A stretch of DNA of 64,000 bases from NCBI GenBank assembly GCA_958296295.1, contig OY282460.1:3580291-3644290 (forward strand). Direction: 5' to 3'. Position numbers and translations under genes: made by a program. A model generated the notes under the pieces. The model saw only the letters and a list, made by a program, of their open reading frames with translations. It did not search any database and was not told the DNA's origin. How positions within the stretch are numbered: position 1 is the stretch's first letter; each line of letters opens with the position of its first letter. Positions 27,162 through 35,862 of the stretch are shown in pieces. This DNA comes from an uncultured Pseudomonadales bacterium (lineage in GTDB: Bacteria; Pseudomonadota; Gammaproteobacteria; Pseudomonadales; Azotimanducaceae).

Positions 27162-28610
27162 TCACGGCGCGACATCGAACGTCGTGAAGCCGCCCGCAAT
27201 CTCCTCGCAGTGAAACAGCACCCGCGGCGGGTCTCCCGGCAACGGCGTCTCGGGCTGGTAGTCCGGGACGCGGTCCTCGATCATGTAGCCGAAGTCCCTC
27301 AAAGCGCCCCGGGTCACCGCGCCCAATTCCGCGTGAGAGTTGATCCTCGACTCCATGATGTCGCCGCCGGACGTGGTCGCCTCCAGGAAATTCCACGGCC
27401 AGTGGACCCCGTTCTTCATCGGCGGGTTCGCCAATGCTCCCCCAGACGCCCTGTAGGCCGCCGTGCCTTTGAGTCCGATCCAAGCATCGCCCGACTCGTC
27501 CCACCGTCCGCCGTGGGCGTTGAACTCGCGGCTTGGATAGTTCAGGAAGATGGCGTGTCCGATCTCGTGGATCGCCAGCTTGACGCGCCACGCGGCCCGG
27601 AGTCCTTTCATGCGCGAAGGGGAGAACCGGATCATTGACGCATGTGAGCGCCTCCCCGTCCCCCGCGGCATGTCGCTCATCAGGTGATCCCAACTGTAGG
27701 TCGTGCCCACCGAGTTGGTCTTGGTCGGGTCTTCGTAGTACGCGATGAGGAGGTCGTCCACTTCGGCCACTTCGACGACATCCGTGTGAACCGGCGTGTC
27801 TCTCCACCGCAACGACGGGATGCGAATGTCGTGCTCGGTCGGGAAGCCTTCTTGGATGATCCGTTCCCATTCGGCCGCGGCGGCGTTCATGGCGTCCGTC
27901 GTTTCGGGGCTTGGCAAATCCCCGGTCGGCTCGTAGGGCACGGGAAGCAGGGTGATGTTGAACACAGCATCCGGCTCCTCGCCGGGGACCGCGCACCGAA
28001 TGTTCACGCCTTCAACCGCGAGTTCGCGACACTTCCGGGCGACTGCCACATCGTGGAAACTGGTGAACAGGGCCACCACGTCGTCCGGGGTGTCCGCGAC
28101 GATCCTGTCCACCCCTGTATGTCTTCCAAGGGAGACCACGAACCCGCCCCCCGGCTTGATGTCGGTTCCCGACGCACCGCATTCCTCGGCGTAAGCCGCC
28201 TGAGGGAACACCAAGAATTCGGCTTCAAACCATTCGTCTGAATAGTAGAAGACGCTGTGGCCAACGGTCGAACACCGGCCGACAATCATCCCCGTGTGGT
28301 GCGACAGCCCCGCGTTGTCCACCCCCTGCCCCGCCACTTGAAGAAAGGCGTTCGGATGCAGCCGGGGCGAGAAGTACAGCCGGTTCGGGTTCTCCAGCCG
28401 CCTTGCCCGACGCACCATCTTGTTCAGTTGCCGCAGCGCCCTCTCGCCGCCTTGCTCCAACAGGTTGCAAAAGCTGTTTGCCGGATCGTCCATCTCGGCG
28501 TCCACCTTGGCGCGGAAGTCCGACGCGCACAAATCGGCGAGCGTCCATGTGGTTTGAGCGGTGGCGGGAAACGCGCACAAGACGGCGCACAGGATCGCGA
28601 ATCTGCTCAT
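27162..28610 (-). CDS. Secreted zinc metalloprotease-like protein
   Basis: 482 residues with a signal peptide (MSRFAILCAVLCAFPATAQ). The zincin motif is AIHEIGHAIFLN (HExxH) at about residue 345. Further on come a GGDIME methionine-bearing segment and a C-terminal tail with DFGY. The N-terminal 300 residues have several cysteines and no recognised domain. The Sec leader and its upstream sequence resemble those of the gene at 32377-33225. Cargo of the integrated element; substrate unknown. Confidence 0.8.
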   Translation of the reverse strand: MSRFAILCAVLCAFPATAQTTWTLADLCASDFRAKVDAEMDDPANSFCNLLEQGGERALRQLNKMVRRARRLENPNRLYFSPRLHPNAFLQVAGQGVDNAGLSHHTGMIVGRCSTVGHSVFYYSDEWFEAEFLVFPQAAYAEECGASGTDIKPGGGFVVSLGRHTGVDRIVADTPDDVVALFTSFHDVAVARKCRELAVEGVNIRCAVPGEEPDAVFNITLLPVPYEPTGDLPSPETTDAMNAAAAEWERIIQEGFPTEHDIRIPSLRWRDTPVHTDVVEVAEVDDLLIAYYEDPTKTNSVGTTYSWDHLMSDMPRGTGRRSHASMIRFSPSRMKGLRAAWRVKLAIHEIGHAIFLNYPSREFNAHGGRWDESGDAWIGLKGTAAYRASGGALANPPMKNGVHWPWNFLEATTSGGDIMESRINSHAELGAVTRGALRDFGYMIEDRVPDYQPETPLPGDPPRVLFHCEEIAGGFTTFDVAP

Positions 28611-28727
28611 GGGGAGTCCTCGGTTGGAAAGCGCCCTTCCGGCCGCCCCGGAAGTCCACGCGCAGTGGATGTCAAGACCGTGGTGCGCGGACGCCGGGCA
28701 AGAGGGCTAGATGAACCGTAACACGGA

Positions 28728-29003
28728 TCACGACGATGCGGCGCTGGCTGGCCCGGCTCCACACGACTCTCGTCGCCCGGTCTTTTCCTTTCGACCGAGG
28801 AATGTAGTCACAGTGTTTCCGCGCAAGCAATAGATCATCCCCTCCACCTTGATCCTGCAACGGACACCGCTACTGAACTCGACGAGCTGCTGCACCCGGT
28901 GGGAGCCGAGCGAGTGAGCAATGGTGTGGCGGATTCGCTCGACATCTAAATCCATTTCTCGCTCCAGATACCGGAGCACCGCGTGGTCCGTCACTTCGAT
29001 CAT
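28728..29003 (-). CDS. Small protein coupled to XRE regulator
   Basis: 91 residues beginning MIEVTDHAVLRYLEREMDLD, a pattern seen in small phage and plasmid proteins of DUF4258-like type. It continues with basic beta segments (VRCRIKVEGMIYCLRGNTV). Its ATG overlaps the stop of the regulator gene (ATGA), so the two are co-translated. It could be a toxin-like partner of the regulator, but no known catalytic motif is visible. Confidence 0.65.
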   Translation of the reverse strand: MIEVTDHAVLRYLEREMDLDVERIRHTIAHSLGSHRVQQLVEFSSGVRCRIKVEGMIYCLRGNTVTTFLGRKEKTGRRESCGAGPASAASS

Positions 29004-30214
29004 TGGGCTTCTCCTGTCTGGTTGGCGTTGGGATCGATGCCCTCCTTTTCGACAGCCTCTAACGTCCGCATGGACTCCAAATCATCCTGCCGATTCCGCA
29101 CGTCGTCGCTGAGCTTGCTTTCCAGCCACGCGACCCTCGCGTCCTTGGCTTCCGGCTTCAACAGGTCTCGCGGAATCTTCGACAACTGAACGTCGCCATG
29201 CACCAGGGCCCATCGCGCGTACTTCGACCCTCCCGTAATCTCACCCAAGAGGTCCTTGCAGACTTCGTAGGGTTCAGCGCCCCAGATCGTGTCGTATCCA
29301 ACGGTCGCATCGGTGTCGTTTGGAAAGAAGTCGACAATGCCACCGACTCCCATGTCTTCGGCTAGGCTGCACAAATAGTCGGCAAACGGCACGACCCCGT
29401 ACAGGTCGTCTTCGGTGAAGAGCTCGCACAGAAAATCTTCACCCCTAACCTTGTCTCCCAACACATCCGCGGTCCTAATCGAGTTCCTCTCGACGTCTGC
29501 CGCCTCGCATATGTCCTCTACATACTTCGCGAAGTAGAGCTGGCTGTCCTTGCCCAAATCACGCAGACGATCGACAAGCTCGTCGACCTCCCCGACGCGT
29601 TTCTTGCGCCACGCCAAGCTACCTTCGGCGAGCAGGACGAACAGCAGCGGCGCGAGTTCGACGATCTGCTTTCGCGTCGGTCCGTAGCGGGCACCAACCA
29701 AGTCGTAGGCAAGGCGAAGCTGGGGCGAGACTCGCAGACCAACGTGGACATCCTCCGGCGGTGCAGGCATCGGCTGTAAGGGGCTCGGCCCAGACAGCTC
29801 CTTGCTGCCGGTACCAAGGGCCTCAGCAATTCTCCTAAACGTCGTCGATCGTACTGCCTTCCGCGACGACTCAAGGCGGGCGAGCTGGCGCTCCGAAACT
29901 CGAGATTTCGCGGCCAGCTGGCGACGCGACAGCCTCTTGGCCTCCCGCAGAGCCCTGAGATTCCGTGGATCGATTTCAAGCGGCGAATCCTCGTCATCGG
30001 CCGCCGGCAACGGTTCCTCACCTAAGATCACTGCGCCATCCACATCCAAAGCCCGCGCTAGGCGTTCAAGCGTGGTAGAGCGGACCTGAACATCCTCGGT
30101 CTCGATGCGCGCGAGTTGGCGCTCGGACACATGCGCTTTGGCTGCAAGGGCTTGGCGCGAGAGCCCCCGGCGGTTGCGTAGTTCGAGTAAGCGCTTGGGA
30201 TCGATGGTTGGCAT
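29000..30214 (-). CDS. Transcriptional regulator with two XRE-type helix-turn-helix domains
   Basis: 404 residues. Two homologous XRE domains stand in tandem: LRNRRGLSRQALAAKAHVSE (about residues 12-31) and LREAKRLSRRQLAAKSRVSE (about 90-109), each followed by RQLARIE or RQLARLE and RSTTxxRxA. The C-terminal 270 residues are alpha-helical and unassigned. ATG 30214 was chosen because the first helix starts right after it; an upstream extension lacks homology. It is probably autoregulatory from the 30215-30553 region. Confidence 0.82.
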   Translation of the reverse strand: MPTIDPKRLLELRNRRGLSRQALAAKAHVSERQLARIETEDVQVRSTTLERLARALDVDGAVILGEEPLPAADDEDSPLEIDPRNLRALREAKRLSRRQLAAKSRVSERQLARLESSRKAVRSTTFRRIAEALGTGSKELSGPSPLQPMPAPPEDVHVGLRVSPQLRLAYDLVGARYGPTRKQIVELAPLLFVLLAEGSLAWRKKRVGEVDELVDRLRDLGKDSQLYFAKYVEDICEAADVERNSIRTADVLGDKVRGEDFLCELFTEDDLYGVVPFADYLCSLAEDMGVGGIVDFFPNDTDATVGYDTIWGAEPYEVCKDLLGEITGGSKYARWALVHGDVQLSKIPRDLLKPEAKDARVAWLESKLSDDVRNRQDDLESMRTLEAVEKEGIDPNANQTGEAQ

Positions 30215-30553
30215 AGCCAGTACCTTGTTTGATGTAGGTAAATAGACGCTAGCAAAAAATGTCTCTCCTTTCAAGTGCCTCTTACATGACGAAACCGGGT
30301 ATAGAGTGTACGCGTTAAAGACAAGTTCATGTCATTGTCATGCCAGCGCGGATGGCAAGCGTTCGTTGCCCGATTCACGCCACGGCGTAACGTAGTTCTC
30401 AATCGAACAGCGTCAGGCCGAAGCCGACGCTGGCAGCCGATGGCGTCAATGCTCGTCGCGCCGCGGATGGAGGCTGGTGAGTGGCCGACAGGTTGCGACA
30501 ACCTGCCTTGCTGCGTCAAGGTATGATCACTCCTGCAACACGGGAGAATTAAC
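30215..30553. promoter_or_regulatory. Divergent intergenic region, XRE regulator / lipoprotein
   Basis: 339 bp between the minus-strand regulator and a plus-strand lipoprotein gene. A TATGAT -10-like box lies at 30522-30527 ahead of a GGGAG ribosome site and the GTG start at 30554. No gene is supported in the interval. Confidence 0.4.
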
Positions 30554-31138
30554 GTGCGGCGAACAATCATTCTAGCCATAGCGCTGGCGTCGGCTTGGGG
30601 CTGTGACCTTGAGGCGGAAACGACCAAGGCCGATGGAGGTTCAGTTTCAGTCCAGAGCGCTTACTCTAATATCGTACTACTAAACAGCGAATCGACGTTG
30701 CGGCGTGAATGGGTAGCTGTCCATGACGACGAACTGCCGGTTGACCTCAAGGGGACACCAGGCGTCGTTACCGAGTATCAATCTGGCGACTACAGATACA
30801 AAGCGTCGTATTCCATCGAGGTCAAAGAGCCCGTGGTTGCTGTTGAGGTTCGATTCATCCTCTTTGACATCTGGGGCGAGACAACACGGGCGCTGTCGGC
30901 CACCGACATCAAGGACTTTGAGCGGGGCATCCACGCGCTGGACGGTACTTGGAATCTCTTTTCAGCGAACGAGGCGTCAGAGCACTATGCGTCCATCGCC
31001 TATGTGGCGGCTGTACGCACCAAGACTGGAGAAGTCTACCGTGCCGATTCCGATGCGGTCATCGACGCGGCGCAGGAATACATGAGCGACTTCACCGACG
31101 ATCTCCTTGACGAAGAACCGCCAAAGGGGAACGACTAA
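30554..31138 (+). CDS. Putative lipoprotein, element cargo
   Basis: 194 residues from a GTG start. A short signal segment ends ASAWGC, so Cys may be lipidated near residue 17. The mature part is acidic, with beta-rich stretches (YRYKASYSIEVKEPVVAVEV) and a highly acidic tail. No family recognised. Confidence 0.7.
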   Translation: MRRTIILAIALASAWGCDLEAETTKADGGSVSVQSAYSNIVLLNSESTLRREWVAVHDDELPVDLKGTPGVVTEYQSGDYRYKASYSIEVKEPVVAVEVRFILFDIWGETTRALSATDIKDFERGIHALDGTWNLFSANEASEHYASIAYVAAVRTKTGEVYRADSDAVIDAAQEYMSDFTDDLLDEEPPKGND

Positions 31139-31259
31139 GCGCAGGGATACCCAGCAATAGACAGGCCGGCGACATCGTTCCTCGCCTACCGCGTGAGTCC
31201 ATGCACACTGCGGGCCATTGCCCTTCGTTCGACCTCTCGGTGCCAAGCACCGCCTCCAT

Positions 31260-31400
31260 AGGCGTCCTATTCAACAGTGGCGGCGTGGACTATGCCAAGG
31301 CAGTAGTCGCGTTCCTCAACTCCACGCTCGGCTGGGTTCAGGTCCTTAACCAACGAGCATTTGAGCTGGGGGAGACGGCATCCTTGCCCGCCCATCGTTC
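31260..31400 (+). pseudogene. C-terminal fragment of an N6-adenine DNA methylase-type protein
   Basis: GVDYAKAVVAFLNSTLGWVQ followed by VLNQRAF resembles the C-terminal segment of N6 DNA methylases from restriction-type systems. The frame (31201-31470) has no upstream methylase motifs. With the helicase fragment at 17925 it suggests that a restriction-like system was once carried. Confidence 0.4.
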
Positions 31401-31476
31401 CGATGAGCGTATAGTGACTCGCGCCTCGGCATCGGCTAGAGTCGGTCATTGCGTTATGAAGGTCTGGTGACAGAAC

Positions 31477-31944
31477 ATGACCGGGAAGAGTCGAATATGC
31501 GATGTCTTGAATGATTTCAAGGGAACGCCGAAATTCGTAGAGGCCTGTCAGTGGTCTCTTATAGAGTTAGAGTACTCGGGGCCTCCGCACGTGCCACCGA
31601 GACCGTTGTTGGAAGGTCAAAGCGCGATCTATCTGTTCTTCCTAAACGACGTGTGGTTGCGCATCGGGCAAACTAGCCATTCTGCACGCTTCACTAGCCA
31701 ACACTATGGAACCAAACGTGCAGGTAGCAACCTCGCGAAGGACATTTGGGAACACCGGCAAGAGTTCGATTTCAACGGTAGCGAAGGTGATGTGGGTGAG
31801 TGGATCAAGCAGAACTGCGGTAGGGTAAACGTCAGGCTTCCGGCCAGTTGGCCGAAGGAAGTTCCACCGCTCTTGGAGTCTTACCTTCATTACCGCCTCC
31901 GCCCACGCTTTGAGGGCCGCCGGAGTAACCGAACCGGCCGGTGA
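31477..31944 (+). CDS. GIY-YIG-like small protein
   Basis: 155 residues. The pattern SAIYLFFLNDVWLRIGQTSH followed by RFTSQHY, then SNLAKDIWEHRQEF, EWIKQNCGRVNV and ESYLHYRLRPRFEGR matches stand-alone GIY-YIG superfamily proteins. The canonical GIY is AIYLFF and the YIG is LRIG. The catalytic Arg, His and Glu positions appear present. It may nick DNA or be a defence/anti-defence cargo protein. Confidence 0.65.
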   Translation: MTGKSRICDVLNDFKGTPKFVEACQWSLIELEYSGPPHVPPRPLLEGQSAIYLFFLNDVWLRIGQTSHSARFTSQHYGTKRAGSNLAKDIWEHRQEFDFNGSEGDVGEWIKQNCGRVNVRLPASWPKEVPPLLESYLHYRLRPRFEGRRSNRTGR

Positions 31945-32090
31945 TGCGTCCGTCGACGTCGTGCCTGACGCCGGTCATCCTCCATCGGCGCCGTCCGCCG
32001 CGTCCGGCGCGGGCATTACGAGGACGTGGCAGTGCCAGCGCGTCTCGTCCAGGTGCAGCGCCGCTTCCCACGATGGGACGGGCAGGGTCT
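31940..32090 (-). pseudogene. Relaxase active-site fragment (third mob remnant)
   Basis: The minus strand reads EAALHLDETRWHCHVLVMPA, the HxDE--HxH core of Mob relaxases, and just after a stop another frame gives MTGVRHDVDGRITGRFGYSG. No intact gene. The stretch 31945-32376 holds nothing else that I can support. Confidence 0.5.
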
Positions 32091-32376
32091 CGGCGGCAGC
32101 GTGCGACAAGGTGCTCACTGGCACTATTCGCTCCGCCAGCTTTGGCCCGAGTTCGTTGGATGCTGACGACATTGCATATCTCACCACGCAGGCGCGGGAG
32201 AAGGGTCTTACGGTGAAGGTGAGCTTGAATGGGTGGAGGGAGGGTCTTGCGCCCCACGCGGAACGCATCTGCAAATGTCAGAAAATCTGACATTTGACAC
32301 CATCGTTGAATGTGTTAGGGCGGAACCCATCCCGCAGTTTGTCCAATCTGTGGACAGGGTGTGCCTTCAGCGTTGG

Positions 32377-33225
32377 TTAGTCGAAGTTTAAGCCGTCCTT
32401 GGCAGCCTCTTCGCGGTACAGATCGCAACAGCGCTCCCTGCTCTCGGCCGAATCGTGTGGACGCCAAGGAGGCTCAAAGCACTTTTGCCAGTTGTTGTAG
32501 ATGTCTTCTCCGAAGCTGTGCGTCAGCCACAACGCCCTGTATCCGTGATTCCGAAACAGCGCATCGGCTTGGTATCCACCTTCGGGTTCGTTTTGCGGGC
32601 GGACATCCGTCAGATATTCCAGCATCCAATCGACGGCGCATTGGGCGAAAGGGGTTGCGTTGACGAGTAGCGCGACACTAGCGGTTCTCACCGCGAACCC
32701 CTCACAGCTGGATCGTTGTTCGTCCGTGGCGTGTTCGTTCAAGTGCTTGCAGGCATCCGCCCGAACCGCCGCAAGGTCTAATCCCCGTTCGTCGGTCATC
32801 CAACGCAGCAACGATCCCTCTGATACCGTTGGATCGATAAGCCGCCTCACCACAGGCGCTTTCGGGTTCGGCACCGGCGACAATCCCACCTGCTGCCCGC
32901 CCAGCCCTCGTGGCGTGTGCGCGGTGAACCACACTGCTTCCGCCAGCCCGTCAACCTTGACAACGCAACTCCGCCTTCGGGCCACCGGCGACTCGACGCC
33001 GAGCGCCCTGCGACCGTTGTTGTTCGTCATGTCTCCCCACAGCACGCCCGACTCGTCTCCGCAGGCCCACATCGCCGCGCAGTAGCTTCCGCCGATCTCC
33101 TCAAGGCAGTTGATCTGGCCGATGGTCGGGAACACGCCGCTCCCTTGCGGCACCTCGATGGTCGTTGTCTCAGCTGTGGCGGGAAGCGCCAGCAGCACGC
33201 CGATCAGGGAAGCGAACCTCGTCAT
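32377..33225 (-). CDS. Secreted protein of unknown function, element cargo
   Basis: 282 residues with signal peptide MTRFASLIGVLLALPATAE. Ten or so cysteines in the mature part suggest disulfides after export. No domain recognised. The leader peptide and about 50 bp on either side of its start resemble those of the metalloprotease gene at 27162-28610, so the two may be co-regulated or derive from a shared cassette. ATG 33225 was chosen because the signal peptide starts there. Confidence 0.7.
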   Translation of the reverse strand: MTRFASLIGVLLALPATAETTTIEVPQGSGVFPTIGQINCLEEIGGSYCAAMWACGDESGVLWGDMTNNNGRRALGVESPVARRRSCVVKVDGLAEAVWFTAHTPRGLGGQQVGLSPVPNPKAPVVRRLIDPTVSEGSLLRWMTDERGLDLAAVRADACKHLNEHATDEQRSSCEGFAVRTASVALLVNATPFAQCAVDWMLEYLTDVRPQNEPEGGYQADALFRNHGYRALWLTHSFGEDIYNNWQKCFEPPWRPHDSAESRERCCDLYREEAAKDGLNFD

Positions 33226-33849
33226 GGGAAAGTCTCCGTTGCGCCCTCCGGCCGCCGGACTTGGAGTTTGCCTCATGGCGAGGGCGGATCGACGGCGGGC
33301 GTTGAGAGGGAAGTCATGCGACGCGATCCATCATACACACCGCAAAGCGCGTGGCTTAAACGGGTGTGGATAGCAAATAGGTCTGTTCGCTTTTTCTAGG
33401 GCGTTTTAACACGGCGGGAACCTGCGCCGCCACGCGGGCGCGCAAATCGCCGTAGCTGTCAGTCGGCAATTCGAACGGGGCAACCTCGTCTTCGGCGAAA
33501 GCGGAACAGCGCGTTCACATCCAGCCGGACGCATCGTAGACATAACCCCGGTTCAGGGTGAGCACCCCGGCCTCCCGCACATCCGTCGCACTCCAACCGA
33601 TTCATCTAGAGATCGTTACAGGCGCGTTCTACGCGGTGCAGGCATTCGAATCGCTTCTGAATCGCATCCGCATGGCAAACCGCACGGCAACGCCCCGGAT
33701 TCGCGCGCGAATTCGGAGGGCTTGGACATCGGCGAGTCGACGGGCCGCCGATGGATCAATGCTCGCCGCGCCACACAAGAAGCCATACAAACATGACCGT
33801 GCCTGTTCCCATAAGTAATTGATATTGCTGTATATTCATGGCCATCTCT
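33226..33849. other. Gene-free right arm of the integrated element
   Basis: No coding frame here is convincing. The last 60 bp before attR are AT-rich (TAATTGATATTGCTG and similar) like the left arm, as expected for integrase arm-binding sites. Confidence 0.5.
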
Positions 33850-33866
33850 CGTTTCGATCCAAGGAA
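33850..33866 (+). repeat. attR, 17-bp core of the nested integrative element
   Basis: CGTTTCGATCCAAGGAA, identical to 15777-15793. What follows (GGAGAGACGGG then ATG) is the ribosome-binding region and start of the interrupted ISAs1 transposase gene, which proves the element sits inside the IS leader. Confidence 0.88.
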
Positions 33867-33877
33867 GGAGAGACGGG

Positions 33878-34990
33878 ATGCGGGAGATTCTGTCGGTTTT
33901 TCAAGATGTTGAGGACCCCCGGCGGGGCAACGCCAAGCGCCACGATCTGCAAGAGACCTTGACGATAGCGCTGGTGTCGATGCTCGCGGGCGGTCGCACG
34001 TGCGTCGACATGGAGGACTACGGGCGCGTCTGGGAGCCCTGGCTGCGGGAGTTCATGACGCTGCCGAACGGGATTCCGAGCCACGACACGTTCTCGCGGC
34101 TGTTCGGGATGCTGGACCCGGCCGGCCTGCAGACGGCGCTGCTGCGCCTGACGCAGGACTGGGCGGACCGTCTCGGCGAGGTGGTGGCGGTGGACGGCAA
34201 GGCGCTGCGGCGGTCGTTCGAGGACGCCGCGGAACGGTCGCCGACGCACCTGCTCCAAGCGTTCGCGTCGGAGGCGAAACTGACCCTGGCGCAGGTGGTG
34301 GTGGACGGCAAGTCGAACGAGATCCCGGCGTTGCCGGCGCTGCTGGAGCTGGTGGACGTGAGCGGGCGCATCGTGACGGCGGACGCGATGCACGCGCAGC
34401 GCGGGACGGCGGCGGCGATCGTTGCCAAGGGGGGCGACTACGCGCTGGCCCTCAAGCGCAACCAGGGGACGCTGCACGAGGACGTGGCGACGTATCTGGA
34501 CAATCCGCCGGCGTCGGCGGAACTCCTGTCGCATCAACGAGTTGACAAGGGGCACGGGCGCGTGGAGAAGCGCACGGCGACGGTCTGCCACGACGTCGAC
34601 TGGCTGCTGGAGCGGCACGACTGGCCCGGCCTTTCGGCCATCGGCAAGGTGACCGCCGAGCGGCGTCTCGCCAGCGGCGCGGAGAGCGTCGACACGCGCT
34701 ATTACATCCTCAGCGCGAAGCTGGAGGCGGAGCGCTTCGGGCGGACCGTCCGCGCCCACTGGGGGATCGAGAACAGCCTGCACTGGGTGCTGGACGTGTC
34801 GATGGACGAGGACCGCGCGCGCAACCGCAAAGGCAACAGCGCCGCCTGCCTGGCGGTCGTCCGGCGGCTCGCCCTGAACATCGCGCGGATGCACCCCGAC
34901 AAGCGCTCCATCCGCCGCAAGTTCATCCACGCGCAGCGGAAACAGGAGTTCCTCGTCGAAATGATCCGCTGCGTCCGCAGGCTGGAGTAG
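33878..34990 (+). CDS. ISAs1 family transposase
   Basis: 370 residues, full length. DDE residues are visible in VVAVDGKALRRS, RIVTADAMHAQ and AHWGIENSLHWVLDVSMDED. N-terminus LSVFQDVEDPRRGNAKRHDL is characteristic of ISAs1 transposases. The open frame is intact but its own promoter region has been moved 18 kb away by the nested insertion, leaving only the ribosome site GGAGAG. Expression would depend on readthrough or on a promoter in the element arm. Confidence 0.95.
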   Translation: MREILSVFQDVEDPRRGNAKRHDLQETLTIALVSMLAGGRTCVDMEDYGRVWEPWLREFMTLPNGIPSHDTFSRLFGMLDPAGLQTALLRLTQDWADRLGEVVAVDGKALRRSFEDAAERSPTHLLQAFASEAKLTLAQVVVDGKSNEIPALPALLELVDVSGRIVTADAMHAQRGTAAAIVAKGGDYALALKRNQGTLHEDVATYLDNPPASAELLSHQRVDKGHGRVEKRTATVCHDVDWLLERHDWPGLSAIGKVTAERRLASGAESVDTRYYILSAKLEAERFGRTVRAHWGIENSLHWVLDVSMDEDRARNRKGNSAACLAVVRRLALNIARMHPDKRSIRRKFIHAQRKQEFLVEMIRCVRRLE

Positions 34991-34999
34991 GCGCGCATC

Positions 35000-35026
35000 T
35001 CAAATGCGATTGCCCTGTATCGCACG
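35000..35026 (-). repeat. ISAs1-type right inverted repeat and right target duplication
   Basis: 35000-35017 is the inverted partner of 15717-15734. 35018-35026 is TATCGCACG, the second copy of the 9-bp target duplication. Confidence 0.9.
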
Positions 35027-35620
35027 TACTTCCCGCAGACCCAAGGCGGGTGGAAGAGACAATTCGCCAGATGTGCCTGAACACCCGCCGACATGGCGTG
35101 GAGAGCCGCGTGCTCTGCATCAGCCCATCCGTCTTTCCGCGTGTGGTGCGGCGTGAAGAGGCTGTCGTATTTCGTTCCCGGCTGCATCTGGAAATCGCTT
35201 CGTGCAGCGTCTCTTTGCAAGCCCTGCCGATGTTCAGGCGGCTGCTCGGCTGGGCGGAAGTCGTCCATTACCACTTCCCGTGGCCGTTCGCCGATGTGTT
35301 GCACTTCGCCGCTAGGGTGCGCCGGCCGACGGTGCCACCTACCACTCGGACATCGTCCGCCAAAAGGCGCTGGCAGCGCTCCATGCGCCGCTGATGAATC
35401 GCTTCCTGAAGTCCATGGATCGCATTGTCTGCACTTCGCCCAACTACTTTGCGAGCTCCGCCGTGTTGCCGCGCTTCGAGGACAAAATCGACATCGTGCC
35501 CATCGGCTTGGCGCGCAAGTCTTACCCGCAGGGCTCGCCTGAACACATGGCGCGCGCCCGCGCCTGCTACGGCGAGGGCTTTTTCCGACGCTGCTCGACG
35601 ACAAGGGCCACGAGCGGCTG
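35018..35620 (+). pseudogene. Family 4 glycosyltransferase, 3' part
   Basis: Continues the fragment at 15690-15716: YRTYFPQTQGG, then in shifted frames ETIRQMCLNTRRHGVESRVL, VVHYHFPWPFADVLHFAARV, TYHSDIVRQKALAALHAPLM and RIVCTSPNYFASSAVLPRF. These are the conserved N-domain segments of GT4 enzymes that build surface polysaccharides. Besides the IS insertion there are at least two further frame changes, and the donor-binding domain is missing after about 35600. The stretch 35621-35862 holds no supportable gene. Confidence 0.82.
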
Positions 35621-35862
35621 GAGGAACGCGCGTCTGCGCCGTCGCCCCTCGACGGCGCGCCGGCGACTCGGAAAACCGCTCTCCTGTCGGACTCCAAGCC
35701 AATCGAATCCCCATCCAGGCAACCAGCCGTGCCGAACAACCGTCAAGCGCTAACTTCGGGATGGCGCTGGCGGGCTCACCTGCGAACCAGTTTCAGCACC
35801 TTGCCTAACTCGAATGTTCGCGCCATGCTTGGCGCGGCTAGGGGAGAGACGAGGCACGACTG

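Larger units (their letters stand above)
15777..33866. mobile_element. Integrative mobilizable element of about 18 kb
   Basis: Bounded by 17-bp direct repeats that also mark the break in the ISAs1 element. Gene content from left to right: tyrosine integrase next to attL, lipoprotein, MobV relaxase, replication operon with iterons (Rep, RepA-like ATPase, primase, AlpA), second relaxase remnant broken by an IS21-type element, secreted metalloprotease, XRE regulator pair, lipoprotein, methylase fragment, GIY-YIG protein, relaxase fragment and a second secreted protein. It has no type IV secretion genes, so transfer would need a helper. Confidence 0.85.
15717..35017 (+). mobile_element. ISAs1-family insertion sequence, split by a nested integrated element
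   Basis: The left end CAGGGCAATCGCATTTGG (15717-15734) is repeated inverted at 35000-35017 with one terminal mismatch. The IS proper consists of 15717-15793 plus 33867-35017, about 1.2 kb, the normal size for the family, with one intact transposase gene. Everything between was added later by the nested element. Target duplications TATCGCACG flank the whole. The IS lies in a glycosyltransferase gene. Confidence 0.9.
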
